Source of the DNA: Robiginitomaculum sp. | Lineage (GTDB): Bacteria; Pseudomonadota; Alphaproteobacteria; Caulobacterales; Maricaulaceae | Length of the DNA: 33,517 nucleotides | Assembly: GCA_002733495.1 (NCBI GenBank) | Contig: NVVV01000021.1 | Coordinates: 14,519 to 48,035, forward strand | Direction: 5' to 3' | Shown: positions 24,703-32,239 of the stretch, one piece after another | Layout: every line of letters starts with the position of its first letter | Position numbering within the stretch: the first letter of the stretch is position 1 | Notes under the pieces: generated by a model | Told to the model about the DNA's origin: nothing | The model's input: the letters and a program-made list of their open reading frames with translations, nothing else | Database searches by the model: none | Position numbers and translations under genes: made by a program

Positions 24703-24898
24703 GTCCAAGGTTTTTTGGAGGTTCCTTTTTCTTAATCCCGATGCTTTTCACAACAGCCCGGAGTAGGTTTTTCGGACGCGCCAAAGCGGATTCCAGCAAG
24801 CCAGCATCACGAACGCCTTGTGATCCTCCGGCCTGCTGAATTGCACTGTTATGGATAAATAATACGGTTTGCAGATCTAGCCATTCTGGGTTGCTCAT
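24629..24898 (-). pseudogene. Truncated Doc/Fic-type toxin (death-on-curing), 5' part only
   Basis: The frame starts at an ATG placed directly after the ParD-like stop (TAAATG). Its first 45 or so residues match the Doc N-terminus: WLDLQTVLFIHNSAIQQAGGSQGVRDAGLLESALARPKN. After about 24763 the resemblance stops, and the remainder reads through into the complement of the methyltransferase 3' end. The essential Fic motif (HPFxxGNKR type) is absent, so the toxin should be inactive. The break point probably marks the edge of the inserted restriction-modification segment. Its former partner is the antitoxin gene at 24899. Confidence 0.75.
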
Positions 24899-25123
24899 TT
24901 ACAGAGCCAGTTTTTGAATGGTTTCGTCGTGCTTTTCCATGTTTGCAAGAACTTTCGCCTTTCTTTCATCGCTCAAGTCATCATCAGCCTGTTTGCTTTG
25001 CTCCTTGCGGATCAGTTCACGGATAAGCTCGCTGTCATTGGTATAGCCGCCTTTGGCAATTTGCGCTTTGATCCAGGCGTCCTGTTTATCGGTAACGATA
25101 ATTGTTTTCCTGACGGTTGTCAT
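24899..25123 (-). CDS. ParD-like ribbon-helix-helix antitoxin next to truncated doc
   Basis: The 74-aa protein has an N-terminal RHH domain (VRKTIIVTDKQDAWIKAQIAKG, NDSELIRELIRKEQ) and a charged C-terminal tail (LSDERKAKVLANMEKHDETIQKLAL). A strong AGGAGG lies 6 nt upstream of the ATG. It is a paralogue of the protein at 11764-12021, with about 25 of 42 identical residues at the N-terminus. It is directly followed by a Doc remnant, an RHH-antitoxin plus Doc-type toxin pairing. The toxin is broken, so this is a solitary antitoxin that may now only repress its own promoter or neutralise related toxins elsewhere. Confidence 0.85.
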   Translation of the reverse strand: MTTVRKTIIVTDKQDAWIKAQIAKGGYTNDSELIRELIRKEQSKQADDDLSDERKAKVLANMEKHDETIQKLAL

Positions 25124-25150
25124 GAGACACCTCCTATAATGTCATCCTTT

Positions 25151-25180
25151 ATCATCATACAATATCATACATATGATGAT
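25151..25180. promoter_or_regulatory. Inverted repeat upstream of the second ParD-like gene
   Basis: ATCATCATA (25151-25159) and TATGATGAT (25172-25180) are perfect 9-bp arms around a 12-nt spacer that itself contains ATCATAC. It begins 28 nt upstream of the antitoxin start, as expected for an autoregulated RHH operator. The rest of 25124-25240 shows no gene. Confidence 0.6.
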
Positions 25181-25240
25181 CATGCCAGCGAGATAATGAT
25201 GCCCATCACAATTGCGGCATACGCCCACTGAGCAAGGCAT

Positions 25241-25269
25241 TTGCGTCGCTGTGAAAATACACCTATATA
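25241..25269 (+). promoter_or_regulatory. Candidate sigma70 promoter upstream of rimP
   Basis: TTGCGT (25241-25246) and TATATA (25264-25269) have an ideal 17-nt spacer. Transcription would start near 25276. It is the only well-formed promoter between the accessory island and rimP, so it may drive the rimP-nusA-infB operon as well as any small RNA ending at the terminator at 25339. Confidence 0.6.
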
Positions 25270-25275
25270 GAGACC

Positions 25276-25339
25276 AACAACATCGCTGATGCATTGGTAT
25301 GATGCTTCAAGCGGGCCTCCTTCGGAGGGCCGCTTTTTT
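25276..25339 (+). ncRNA. Possible small RNA or attenuated rimP leader (about 64 nt)
   Basis: The interval runs from the predicted start site of the promoter at 25241 to the T-run of the intrinsic terminator. It contains no plausible reading frame. It matches no RNA family I recognise and is not a tRNA. It may be a stand-alone small RNA or, more likely given the downstream genes, a leader whose terminator is read through to express rimP-nusA. The 5' end is inferred from the promoter only. Confidence 0.35.
25311..25339 (+). terminator. Strong intrinsic terminator upstream of rimP
   Basis: GCGGGCCTCC (25311-25320), loop TTC, GGAGGGCCGC (25324-25333) pair at 9 of 10 positions and are followed by six T. 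The T-run is only on the plus strand, so it stops rightward transcription 43 nt before rimP. Confidence 0.85.
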
Positions 25340-25382
25340 CATGGCTGTACCACAATGCGTGAGCCAGATCAGGATTTGAGCA

Positions 25383-25886
25383 TTGCGCGCCAAGACCGCC
25401 ACAGAACAAAAGCTATTGCAGGTCATTGAACCGATTGCGGCGCAATTGGGTTTGGTGATTGTGCGTATTCGTCTGTTTGGCCGCGAAAAGCGCAAAGTAT
25501 TGCAGATCATGGCCGAACGGATCACCGACCAGCAAATGGGTATAAAGGATTGTACCGGGCTTAGCCGGGCCATCTCTGCGGTGATTGATGTGGAAGACCC
25601 GATCTCTGGCGCCTATGAGCTGGAGGTGTCATCACCCGGCATTGAGCGCCCGCTGACGGTAATGGATGATTTTGAACGCTGGGCCGGTCATACGGCCAAG
25701 CTGGAACTGGATCGTCTGGTCGAGGGCCGCCGCCGCTTTAAGGGTGTGCTGGGTGGTCTTGACGGCGAAAACATAGTGATCGATCTGGAGGGCGAGAGCG
25801 AAAGTGCGCTGATGCCTTTTTCCTGGATCAGCGATGCGCATCTGGTGATGAGTGACGCCCTCTTGAAAATGAACAAGGACTCTTAA
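25383..25886 (+). CDS. rimP: Ribosome maturation factor RimP
   Basis: RimP helps assemble the 30S subunit. The 167-aa product has the RimP N-terminal domain (LLQVIEPIAAQLGLVIVRIRLFG), the central SRAISAVIDVEDPISGAYELEVSSPGIERPL signature, and a C-terminal Sm-like barrel. An in-frame TGA lies at 25377, so the first usable start is the TTG at 25383, with CAGGA about 8 nt upstream. A TTG start implies weak initiation. nusA follows 12 nt later, the nearly universal rimP-nusA order. The terminator at 25311 lies in its leader, and expression may depend on read-through. Confidence 0.93.
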   Translation: MRAKTATEQKLLQVIEPIAAQLGLVIVRIRLFGREKRKVLQIMAERITDQQMGIKDCTGLSRAISAVIDVEDPISGAYELEVSSPGIERPLTVMDDFERWAGHTAKLELDRLVEGRRRFKGVLGGLDGENIVIDLEGESESALMPFSWISDAHLVMSDALLKMNKDS

Positions 25887-25898
25887 GGAGACAACGAT

Positions 25899-27536
25899 AT
25901 GAGCATGACCGGCATTAGTGCCAACAAGCTGGAGCTTTTGCAGATCGCCAAGGCGGTGGCTGCGGAAAAATCGATTGATGAATCCATTGTTCTGGAAGCT
26001 ATTGAAGAGGCGATCCAGCGCGCGGCCCGCTCGCGCTATGGTACGGAGCTGGATATTCGTGCCCATATCGATCCGCTCACCGGCTCCATGGTGCTCAAAC
26101 GCTATGTCACCGTGGTTGAAGAGGTGGAAAACGATTCGACCGAAATCAGTCTGGAAGAGGCTAAAAAGCAGAACCCCGATGCGGAAATTGGCTTTGTTTT
26201 TGATGAAGAGCTACCCCCGGTTGAATTTGGCCGTGTGGCCAGTCAGGCCGCCAAACAGGTCATTACGCAAAAAGTGCGCGAAGCCGAACGCGCCCGCCAG
26301 TATGAAGAGTTCAAGGGCCGCGTTGGCGAAGTGGTCAATGGCATCGTCAAGCGTGTTGAATATGGCAATGTGATCATTGATCTGGGCCGTGCCGAAGCCA
26401 TTATTCGTCGTAATGACGGTATTCCGCGTGAAAACCTGCAACAGGGTGATCGCACCCGCGCCTATATTTATGAAGTGCGCGAAGAGGCCCGTGGTCCACA
26501 GATTTTCCTCTCTCGTGCTCACCCCAAACTGATGGCGGCGCTGTTTGCGCAAGAGGTGCCCGAAGTTTACGAAGGTATTATCAAAATTCCATCTGTGGCC
26601 CGTGATCCGGGTAGTCGGGCAAAAATCGCTGTGCTGTCTAATGACAGTGCCATTGACCCCGTGGGGGCCTGTGTGGGTATGCGCGGCAGCCGTGTGCAGG
26701 CTGTGGTTAGCGAGCTGCAAGGCGAAAAAATTGACATTATCCAATGGTCCGAAGACCCGGCCACATTTTTGGTGAATGCGTTGGCCCCTGCCGAAGTGGC
26801 CAAGGTGGTGATGGATGAAGAAGAGGGCCGCGTTGAAGTGGTTGTGCCCGAAGAGCAATTGTCACTGGCCATTGGCCGTCGCGGTCAAAATGTGCGTCTG
26901 GCCTCACAACTGACCGGCTGGACCATTGATATTCTGACCGAGGAAGAAGAATCGACACGTCGTCAGAAAGAGTTTTCAACCCGTACAGAGCTGTTTATGA
27001 AGGCGCTGGATGTGGACGAAGTGATCGCCCAATTGCTGGCCACCGAAGGCTTTGAAAGCGTCGAGGAAGTCGCCTTTGTCGACATGGAAGAAGTCGCTGG
27101 CATCGAAGGTTTTGATGAAGATACCGCTGTCGAACTGCAGGCCCGTGCCCATGAACATCTGGACCGTCTTGCAGAAAAGCTGGATGCCCATCGCAAAGAG
27201 CTGGGTGTCGAGGACGGTCTGGTCGAGATGGAGGGTATTACGCTGGCCATGGCGGTCAAGCTGGGCGAAGCTGACACCAAGAGTGTTGAGGATTTTGCCG
27301 GTCTTGTGCCTGATGATCTGCGCGGCTGGTTTGAAGCCAAGGATGGCGAGCGCGTACGTCAGCCGGGCATTTTTGAAGACGATAAAATGAGTGTCGAGAC
27401 GGCCAATGATCTGATCATGCGCGCCCGGGTTGCCGCCGGATGGGTCAGTGAAGAAGAGCTGGCCGAAGCGGCGGCTGCGAAGGCAAGCGAGGAAGCAGAA
27501 GGTGAAGCTGAGGAGGGTGCCGCCAAGGCTGACTAA
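25899..27536 (+). CDS. nusA: Transcription termination/antitermination factor NusA
   Basis: NusA binds RNA polymerase and modulates pausing, termination and antitermination. The 545-aa product has the N-terminal polymerase-binding domain, then an S1 domain (about residues 137-200; VNGIVKRVEYGNVIIDLGRAEAII). KH1 and KH2 follow (GMRGSRVQAV; LAIGRRGQNVRLASQLTGWTIDI), then helical repeats (about 365-500) containing VAGIEGFDEDTAVELQARA. The C-terminus is Ala/Glu-rich and acidic (about 515-545). AAGGAG lies just upstream of the ATG. The two extra C-terminal repeats are usual for proteobacterial NusA. Confidence 0.96.
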   Translation: MSMTGISANKLELLQIAKAVAAEKSIDESIVLEAIEEAIQRAARSRYGTELDIRAHIDPLTGSMVLKRYVTVVEEVENDSTEISLEEAKKQNPDAEIGFVFDEELPPVEFGRVASQAAKQVITQKVREAERARQYEEFKGRVGEVVNGIVKRVEYGNVIIDLGRAEAIIRRNDGIPRENLQQGDRTRAYIYEVREEARGPQIFLSRAHPKLMAALFAQEVPEVYEGIIKIPSVARDPGSRAKIAVLSNDSAIDPVGACVGMRGSRVQAVVSELQGEKIDIIQWSEDPATFLVNALAPAEVAKVVMDEEEGRVEVVVPEEQLSLAIGRRGQNVRLASQLTGWTIDILTEEEESTRRQKEFSTRTELFMKALDVDEVIAQLLATEGFESVEEVAFVDMEEVAGIEGFDEDTAVELQARAHEHLDRLAEKLDAHRKELGVEDGLVEMEGITLAMAVKLGEADTKSVEDFAGLVPDDLRGWFEAKDGERVRQPGIFEDDKMSVETANDLIMRARVAAGWVSEEELAEAAAAKASEEAEGEAEEGAAKAD

Positions 27537-27564
27537 GGCTTGCGGTGGCACATGGACGGTCTGA

Positions 27565-28167
27565 ATGCGAGAGCGCAAATGCATCCAAACGGCTGAGATA
27601 TTACCCGAAACCAAGCTGGTGCGTTTTGCCATTGGGCCGGATGATGTTGTGGTCCCTGATGTAAAAGCGCGCGCCCCTGGCCGAGGGCTTTGGGTCAAGA
27701 CCGATCGCACGGTGCTGGAAGCGGCAATGAAGTCGCGCAGTTTTGCACGGGCCGCCAAAGCCAAGGTGGTGGTGCCTGACGATCTGACAGCGCGCACTGA
27801 TGAGGCCTTAAGCCGGGCCGCACTGAATTTACTGGGCCTGGCCAAGCGTTCCGGCGAATTGTTGTGTGGCTTTGATCAGGTTCGTGGTGTATTGCAAAAC
27901 CGCCGTCCGGCCTGTCTTGTCGAAGCCAGTGACGGTGCCCTGGACGGGCGACGTAAATTACAGGCTCTTGGGCAGGGCAAATGGGGCGGGGTGGCCATGG
28001 TATCCTGCTTCACGCAAGGACAAATGGGCGGCACCATTGGCCGTGCCGAAAGTACCCATATGGCCTTGCTACCCGGTGGCCTGGCCGAGCAGTTTATGTT
28101 CCATGTGGAACGATTATGCGCCTTTCGTCTGCTTTTTTCTGATGAAACAGGCGACAAGAGGAGTTGA
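27565..28167 (+). CDS. YlxR-domain RNA-binding protein with C-terminal L7Ae-like region
   Basis: The 200-aa protein has a YlxR (DUF448) domain at about residues 1-80 (RERKCIQTAEILPETKLVRFAIGP, APGRGLWVKTDR). An L7Ae/L30e-like segment follows at about 90-180 (ALNLLGLAKRSGELLCGFDQVR). It is always found between nusA and infB; YlxR is a proposed nucleoid- or RNA-associated regulator and its precise role is uncertain. The ATG at 27565 is the first start after an in-frame TGA at 27562; no strong Shine-Dalgarno is seen. 28168-28283 holds a small frame and two short hairpins before infB. Confidence 0.9.
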   Translation: MRERKCIQTAEILPETKLVRFAIGPDDVVVPDVKARAPGRGLWVKTDRTVLEAAMKSRSFARAAKAKVVVPDDLTARTDEALSRAALNLLGLAKRSGELLCGFDQVRGVLQNRRPACLVEASDGALDGRRKLQALGQGKWGGVAMVSCFTQGQMGGTIGRAESTHMALLPGGLAEQFMFHVERLCAFRLLFSDETGDKRS

Positions 28168-28174
28168 ATCACCC

Positions 28175-28291
28175 ATGAAGACCGTTAGTTTACGGCGTAA
28201 ACTGATGCTCTGCGGGTGCAGAATAGGATTGAATGTCAAAGGTGTGCGCCGTGCATACCGGCGGCAATCTTTGGGAAATACGTATGAGTGA
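28175..28291 (+). CDS. Possible 38-aa basic leader peptide upstream of infB
   Basis: An ATG at 28175 opens a 38-codon basic frame (starts [14 protein letters not shown], ends LGNTYE) whose stop overlaps the infB start. GAGGAG lies at 28158-28163, 11 nt away, which is long. The segment also forms a hairpin AGTTTAC/GTAAACT (28187-28203). It could couple translation to infB or be chance; no homologue is recognised. Confidence 0.25.
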   Translation: MKTVSLRRKLMLCGCRIGLNVKGVRRAYRRQSLGNTYE

Positions 28292-30809
28292 CGCGAACGA
28301 CAACGACAAACCCGAGTCCGGTGGACGCAAGCCCATGACGCTGAAGCGCAATGTTGCGGCGGGAACCGTCAAGCAAAGCTTTTCACGTGGGCGCTCCAAA
28401 TTCGTGGTGGTCGAGAAAAAACGCAAACGCGTTCTTGCCAAGGATAGCGCTGCTCCCGGCGAGGAACAGGCGACCCCCCAGCAGGAAGCAAAAATCACCT
28501 CTGACGTCGCCGCAAAGGCGCGGGCACTTGGTTTGTCAGAGTCAGAATTTCTGGCGCGTCAGGCTGCTGTGGGCAAAGCCCAGGCCGAAGCGGCCAGCCG
28601 CGAAGAGCGCGCCCGTAGTGAAGCCGAGGAACGTGCCAAGCGCGAGAAGGAAGAAAAAGACCAGCTGGTCGCCGAACGAAAGGCGCGCGAGGATGAAGAG
28701 CAGCGCGCCAAGGAAGAGGCAGAACGCGCCGCCGCCGAAGTGGCGGCTCAGGCTGCCATGTCCGCTACGCGACCACGGACTGAACGCCCGGCCCCTGCAC
28801 AAACCACGCCGAAACCGGAAAGCACGGTGGAAAAGTTTGGTGGCCGGATCAAGAAAAAGCGTGTCGAGCAAAAACCCGTATCGCGCAACCGCTCTGAGCC
28901 AAAGCGTCGCCGGGGTAAATTGACCATCAGCAATATTTTGGATGGCGATGAAGGGCAACGACAACGGTCTTTGGCCTCCATGCGCCGGGCGCGTGAGCGT
29001 GAAAAGGTACGGCGTCTGACTGGCGATGCGGGTGGACGGGACAAAGTGGTCCGCGAAGTGGTCATTCCGGAAACCATTACCGTGGCCGAACTGGCCAACC
29101 GGATGAGTGAGCGGGCCCACGATGTGGTGAAGTTTCTCATGGGTGAGGGCGATATGAAAAAGCCTGATGATGTGCTGGATCCTGATACTGCGGAACTGAT
29201 CGTTGAAGAATTTGGACACCGGGTGCGCCGGGTGGCTGAATCTGATGTGGAAGCCGGCTTCATCAGTGACGATGATGACGAGGACAGCAAGAAACCACGT
29301 TATCCTGTGGTGACTATTATGGGCCATGTGGATCACGGCAAAACCTCGCTATTGGATGCCTTGCGCTCCACCGATGTGGCCGCCGGGGAAGCGGGCGGGA
29401 TTACCCAGCATATCGGCGCCTATCAAGTGCAGTTAAAATCTGGTGATAAAATCACATTTCTGGATACGCCAGGCCATGCTGCATTTTCGTCCATGCGTTT
29501 GCGCGGGGCGCAAGCCACAGATATTGTTGTGCTGGTGGTTGCCGCCGATGACAGTGTTATGCCGCAAACCATCGAAGCCATTAGCCATGCCAAGTCCGCC
29601 GATGTGCCGATCATCGTTGCCGTCAATAAAATGGACAAGGAAGGCGCCGATGCACAGAAGGTTCTAAACGACCTTTTGCAGTATGAAGTGCTGACGGAAT
29701 CGGTTGGCGGCGATGTGCAGGCCATTGAGGTCTCGGCCTTGAAGAAAACCGGGCTGGATAATCTGGTCGAAGCCATCACCTTGCAAGCCGAAGTGCTGGA
29801 ACTGACAGCCAACCCGACCCGCGAAGCCGATGGGGTGGTCATTGAAAGCCAGGTTGCCAAGGGTCGCGGCCCTGTGGCGACGGTTCTGGTAAAGCGCGGC
29901 ACGTTAAAGCGCGGCGCTCTTGTTGTTGCCGGTACGGCGTGGGGCAAGGTTCGCGCCTTGACCGACGAGCGCGGCCAGCAGCTTAAAGAAGCCGGGCCGA
30001 GCTTGCCTGTGGAAATTCTGGGCTTAAATGGCGCACCGGAACCGGGTGAACCATTTGCTGTGGTGGAGAGCGAGGCCCGCGCCCGCGAGATCACCGAATA
30101 CCGTGAACGTAAAACGCGCCAGGGTGATAACACGTCCGGTCCTGATGCTGTGGCCTCGCTGGAACAGATGATGGCCAGTCTGAAAGACAAGGAAATTGCT
30201 GAGGCCGTTCTGGTGGTTAAAGCCGATGTGCAAGGCTCTGCCGAAGCCATCAAACAGGCGGTTGAAAAATTGGGTAATGACGAAGTGCGCGCCCGGGTTA
30301 TTCATTCGGCGGCTGGTGGTATTACGGAATCTGATATTCTGCTCGCCCGCTCGTCAAACTCGCCGGTGATCGGCTTTAACGTTCGTGCGAGCAAACAGGC
30401 GCGCGAACTGGCCGAAAAAGAAGGCGTGGAAATTCGCTATTATGCGATCATTTATGACCTTCTGGATGACATTAAGGCTGTGCTGGAAGGCATGCTGGAT
30501 CCTGAATTGCGCGAAACCTTCCTGGGCAATGCCGAAGCGTTGGAAATTTTCAATATTTCCAAGCTGGGCAAAATTGCCGGGTGCCGTGTGACCGAAGGCG
30601 TGATGCGCCGTGGCTCGCATGTGCGACTGGTGCGCGATAATGTGGTGATCCATGAGGGCGAACTGAGCACGCTGCGGCGCTTTAAGGACGAGGTCAAAGA
30701 GGTCAATGCCGGTCAGGAATGTGGCATGGGTTTCCTCAAATACCACGATCTGCAAAAAGGCGATTCGATTGAGTGCTTTGATGTGACCGAGATTGAGCGC
30801 AAGCTCTAG
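28284..30809 (+). CDS. infB: Translation initiation factor IF-2
   Basis: IF-2 is the GTPase that places initiator tRNA on the 30S subunit. The 841-aa product has a long charged, Ala/Glu-rich N-terminal region (about residues 55-180, probably helical). An IF2_N domain follows (about 255-320; [22 protein letters not shown]), then the G domain with G1 GHVDHGKTS starting at 347, G3 DTPGHAAF and G4 NKMDKEGAD. Domains II-IV and C2 end at EIERKL. The ATG at 28284 (MSDANDND) is preceded by GGGAAA; an in-frame ATG at 28233 would add 17 residues. Internal starts, as in E. coli IF2-beta, cannot be judged. Confidence 0.96.
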   Translation: MSDANDNDKPESGGRKPMTLKRNVAAGTVKQSFSRGRSKFVVVEKKRKRVLAKDSAAPGEEQATPQQEAKITSDVAAKARALGLSESEFLARQAAVGKAQAEAASREERARSEAEERAKREKEEKDQLVAERKAREDEEQRAKEEAERAAAEVAAQAAMSATRPRTERPAPAQTTPKPESTVEKFGGRIKKKRVEQKPVSRNRSEPKRRRGKLTISNILDGDEGQRQRSLASMRRAREREKVRRLTGDAGGRDKVVREVVIPETITVAELANRMSERAHDVVKFLMGEGDMKKPDDVLDPDTAELIVEEFGHRVRRVAESDVEAGFISDDDDEDSKKPRYPVVTIMGHVDHGKTSLLDALRSTDVAAGEAGGITQHIGAYQVQLKSGDKITFLDTPGHAAFSSMRLRGAQATDIVVLVVAADDSVMPQTIEAISHAKSADVPIIVAVNKMDKEGADAQKVLNDLLQYEVLTESVGGDVQAIEVSALKKTGLDNLVEAITLQAEVLELTANPTREADGVVIESQVAKGRGPVATVLVKRGTLKRGALVVAGTAWGKVRALTDERGQQLKEAGPSLPVEILGLNGAPEPGEPFAVVESEARAREITEYRERKTRQGDNTSGPDAVASLEQMMASLKDKEIAEAVLVVKADVQGSAEAIKQAVEKLGNDEVRARVIHSAAGGITESDILLARSSNSPVIGFNVRASKQARELAEKEGVEIRYYAIIYDLLDDIKAVLEGMLDPELRETFLGNAEALEIFNISKLGKIAGCRVTEGVMRRGSHVRLVRDNVVIHEGELSTLRRFKDEVKEVNAGQECGMGFLKYHDLQKGDSIECFDVTEIERKL

Positions 30810-30818
30810 CCAGTGGCT

Positions 30819-30917
30819 GTCATTGCCCGATACCCGCCTACGCGGGCACAGGCTTGTTCGGGCAATCCATTGCATTTTTCCTGTTCTCTGGATCACCCGA
30901 ATGAATCGGGTGATGAC
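30819..30917. repeat. REPIN-like palindromic element B
   Basis: A 99-bp element between infB and the trpF-like gene. It starts GTCATTGCCCGA and pairs ATTGCCCGA (30822-30830) with TCGGGCAAT (30858-30866), with an inner stem CCCGC/GCGGG (30833-30846) and then CCA. TGGAT (30889-30893) precedes the second hairpin ATCACCCGA/TCGGGTGAT (30892-30914), and the element ends TGAC. The layout matches elements A and C with different stem bases. Confidence 0.75.
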
Positions 30918-30941
30918 ACATTTTTATACTTGGAAACTCTA

Positions 30942-31580
30942 ATGCGTTTCAAGGTCTGTTGTATTCAGTCCAAGGGCGAAGCCGAAACAGCCATAAAGGC
31001 TGGCGCCTGGGCCATTGGTTTGGTGGCGGCCATGCCGTCTGGACCCGGGCCAATTGATGACGCGCGCATTGTCGCCATTTCAGAAGCCACCAAAGGGCGC
31101 GTTAAGCGTTTTTTACTGACCTCGCGAACCCGGCCTGATGATGTGGTTGACCATATTCTTAGGTGCGGCTGTGATGTGGTGCAATTGGTGGATGATGTTC
31201 CGGTGCAAGCCTATGCCGCGATCCGGGAAGAATGCAAAGATGTACAGATCGCGCAGGTCATTCATGTGCAGGGGCCAGAGGCCTTAGCGCAGGCCCAAAG
31301 CGCCGCGCCATATTGTGATTATATTTTGCTCGATAGTGGCCGCACCGATGGGCCGATGAAAGTGCTTGGCGGCACGGGCCGTACCCATAATTGGGATATT
31401 TCACGATCAATTGTGGAGGCGCTGCGCCTCCCGGTTATACTGGCGGGCGGTCTTAATCCCGATAATCTGGCCACGGCATGCCGGGCCGTTTCGCCCGATG
31501 CATTTGATGTCTGTTCGGGCCTGCGCGGACCAGAAATGGCGCTTGATGCGCAAAAACTGGCGGCCTTTGCCGCACACTAA
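30942..31580 (+). CDS. Divergent phosphoribosylanthranilate isomerase-like (TrpF-like) protein
   Basis: A TIM-barrel protein of 212 aa resembling TrpF, which isomerises phosphoribosylanthranilate in tryptophan synthesis. The N-terminal FKVCCIQSKGEAETAIKAGAWAIGLV aligns with the VKICGIT..AGADAIGFV region, so C6 is the likely catalytic Cys. LLDSG gives the likely catalytic D131. GGTGRTHNW (143-151) and ILAGGLNPDN match phosphate-binding segments. However, the usual SPRYV loop is replaced by PSGPGPIDD, and the C-terminal DVSSGVE becomes DVCSGLRGP. No other trp gene is near. It may be a true but divergent TrpF or a paralogue with another sugar-phosphate substrate. It starts at ATG 30942, just after palindrome element B. 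Confidence 0.75.
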   Translation: MRFKVCCIQSKGEAETAIKAGAWAIGLVAAMPSGPGPIDDARIVAISEATKGRVKRFLLTSRTRPDDVVDHILRCGCDVVQLVDDVPVQAYAAIREECKDVQIAQVIHVQGPEALAQAQSAAPYCDYILLDSGRTDGPMKVLGGTGRTHNWDISRSIVEALRLPVILAGGLNPDNLATACRAVSPDAFDVCSGLRGPEMALDAQKLAAFAAH

Positions 31581-31669
31581 GGCAAAAACCAAGCATGATT
31601 ATGCTTTGTCAGATGTATTTCTGCTCGTTTTTCTTGCCTGTTCCGGACTTGCGGACTATGCAACGCCTT

Positions 31670-32077
31670 ATGAGCAAGAAAAACAAAAAACCAAGTCAGC
31701 GCCAATTGCGCGCCGGTGAACTGGTCCGCCATGCTTTGGTGGATATATTGGCGCGTGAAGATTTGCGCGACCCTGACCTGAAGGGGGTTTCTCTGACCCT
31801 GACCGAAGTGCGCTGTGCGCCCGATCTGCGTCATGCCCGGGTTTTTTGTATGCCGCTTGGTGGCCAGGATACCCCAACAGTGCTGAAAGCGATCAACCGC
31901 TGTTCGTCTTTTCTGCGCGGGCGTCTGGGCCAGGAAGTTGATATGAAGTTTACGCCGCAACTGGTGTTCCTGGCCGATAACAGCTTCGATCAGGCCGGTC
32001 ATATCAGCGCGCTGTTGCATCGCCCTGATGTTGCCCGTGATTTGGCTCGCGATAAAACGTCTGATGACGAGCGCTGA
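31670..32077 (+). CDS. rbfA: Ribosome-binding factor RbfA
   Basis: RbfA binds the 30S subunit near the 16S rRNA 5' helix and supports cold growth and late maturation. The 135-aa product from MSKKNKK has the KH-like RbfA fold: QRQLRAGELVRHALVDILARE, GVSLTLTEVRCAPDLRHARVF, and FTPQLVFLADNSFDQAGHISALL. In-frame ATGs at 31658 and 31595 exist; none has a strong Shine-Dalgarno, and the chosen start gives the normal family N-terminus. The 31581-31669 gap includes a short hairpin AAGCAT/ATGCTT (31591-31606). Confidence 0.92.
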   Translation: MSKKNKKPSQRQLRAGELVRHALVDILAREDLRDPDLKGVSLTLTEVRCAPDLRHARVFCMPLGGQDTPTVLKAINRCSSFLRGRLGQEVDMKFTPQLVFLADNSFDQAGHISALLHRPDVARDLARDKTSDDER

Positions 32078-32135
32078 GGCAATGTGCCCTCTATCCTTCG
32101 TCACGTGTGTAAATAAAGAAAAACTTAGCAATTTC

Positions 32136-32213
32136 GTCACCCTCTGGCTTGACCAGAGGGTCCATAGCGATTTGCCACCCTGTATGGGTCCTCCGATCAA
32201 GTCGAAGGACGAC
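32136..32213. repeat. REPIN-like palindromic element C
   Basis: A 78-bp element between rbfA and truB. GTCA leads into CCCTCTGG/CCAGAGGG (32140-32160) and then TCCA. TGGG leads into TCCTCCGA/TCGAAGGA (32189-32209, 7 of 8 pairs), ending CGAC. It shares the layout of elements A and B. Confidence 0.7.
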
Positions 32214-32239
32214 GGGGATGGTAGGGGCATACCCTTCTG

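Noticed and set aside
22695-24861. GGATAAATA occurs at 22695-22703 and again at 24853-24861, flanking the restriction-modification genes, like a target-site duplication.
   Set aside because: The right copy lies inside the Doc-matching region rather than at the point where Doc similarity ends, the motif is short and AT-rich, and no integrase or insertion sequence is present.
25311-25339. Terminator assigned to the methyltransferase gene.
   Set aside because: It lies over 600 nt beyond that gene, past two minus-strand genes, and a closer promoter at 25241 explains it better.
28550-29336. Long open frames antisense to infB and nusA.
   Set aside because: They are complements of codon-biased GC-rich genes, with no family motif or ribosome-binding site.
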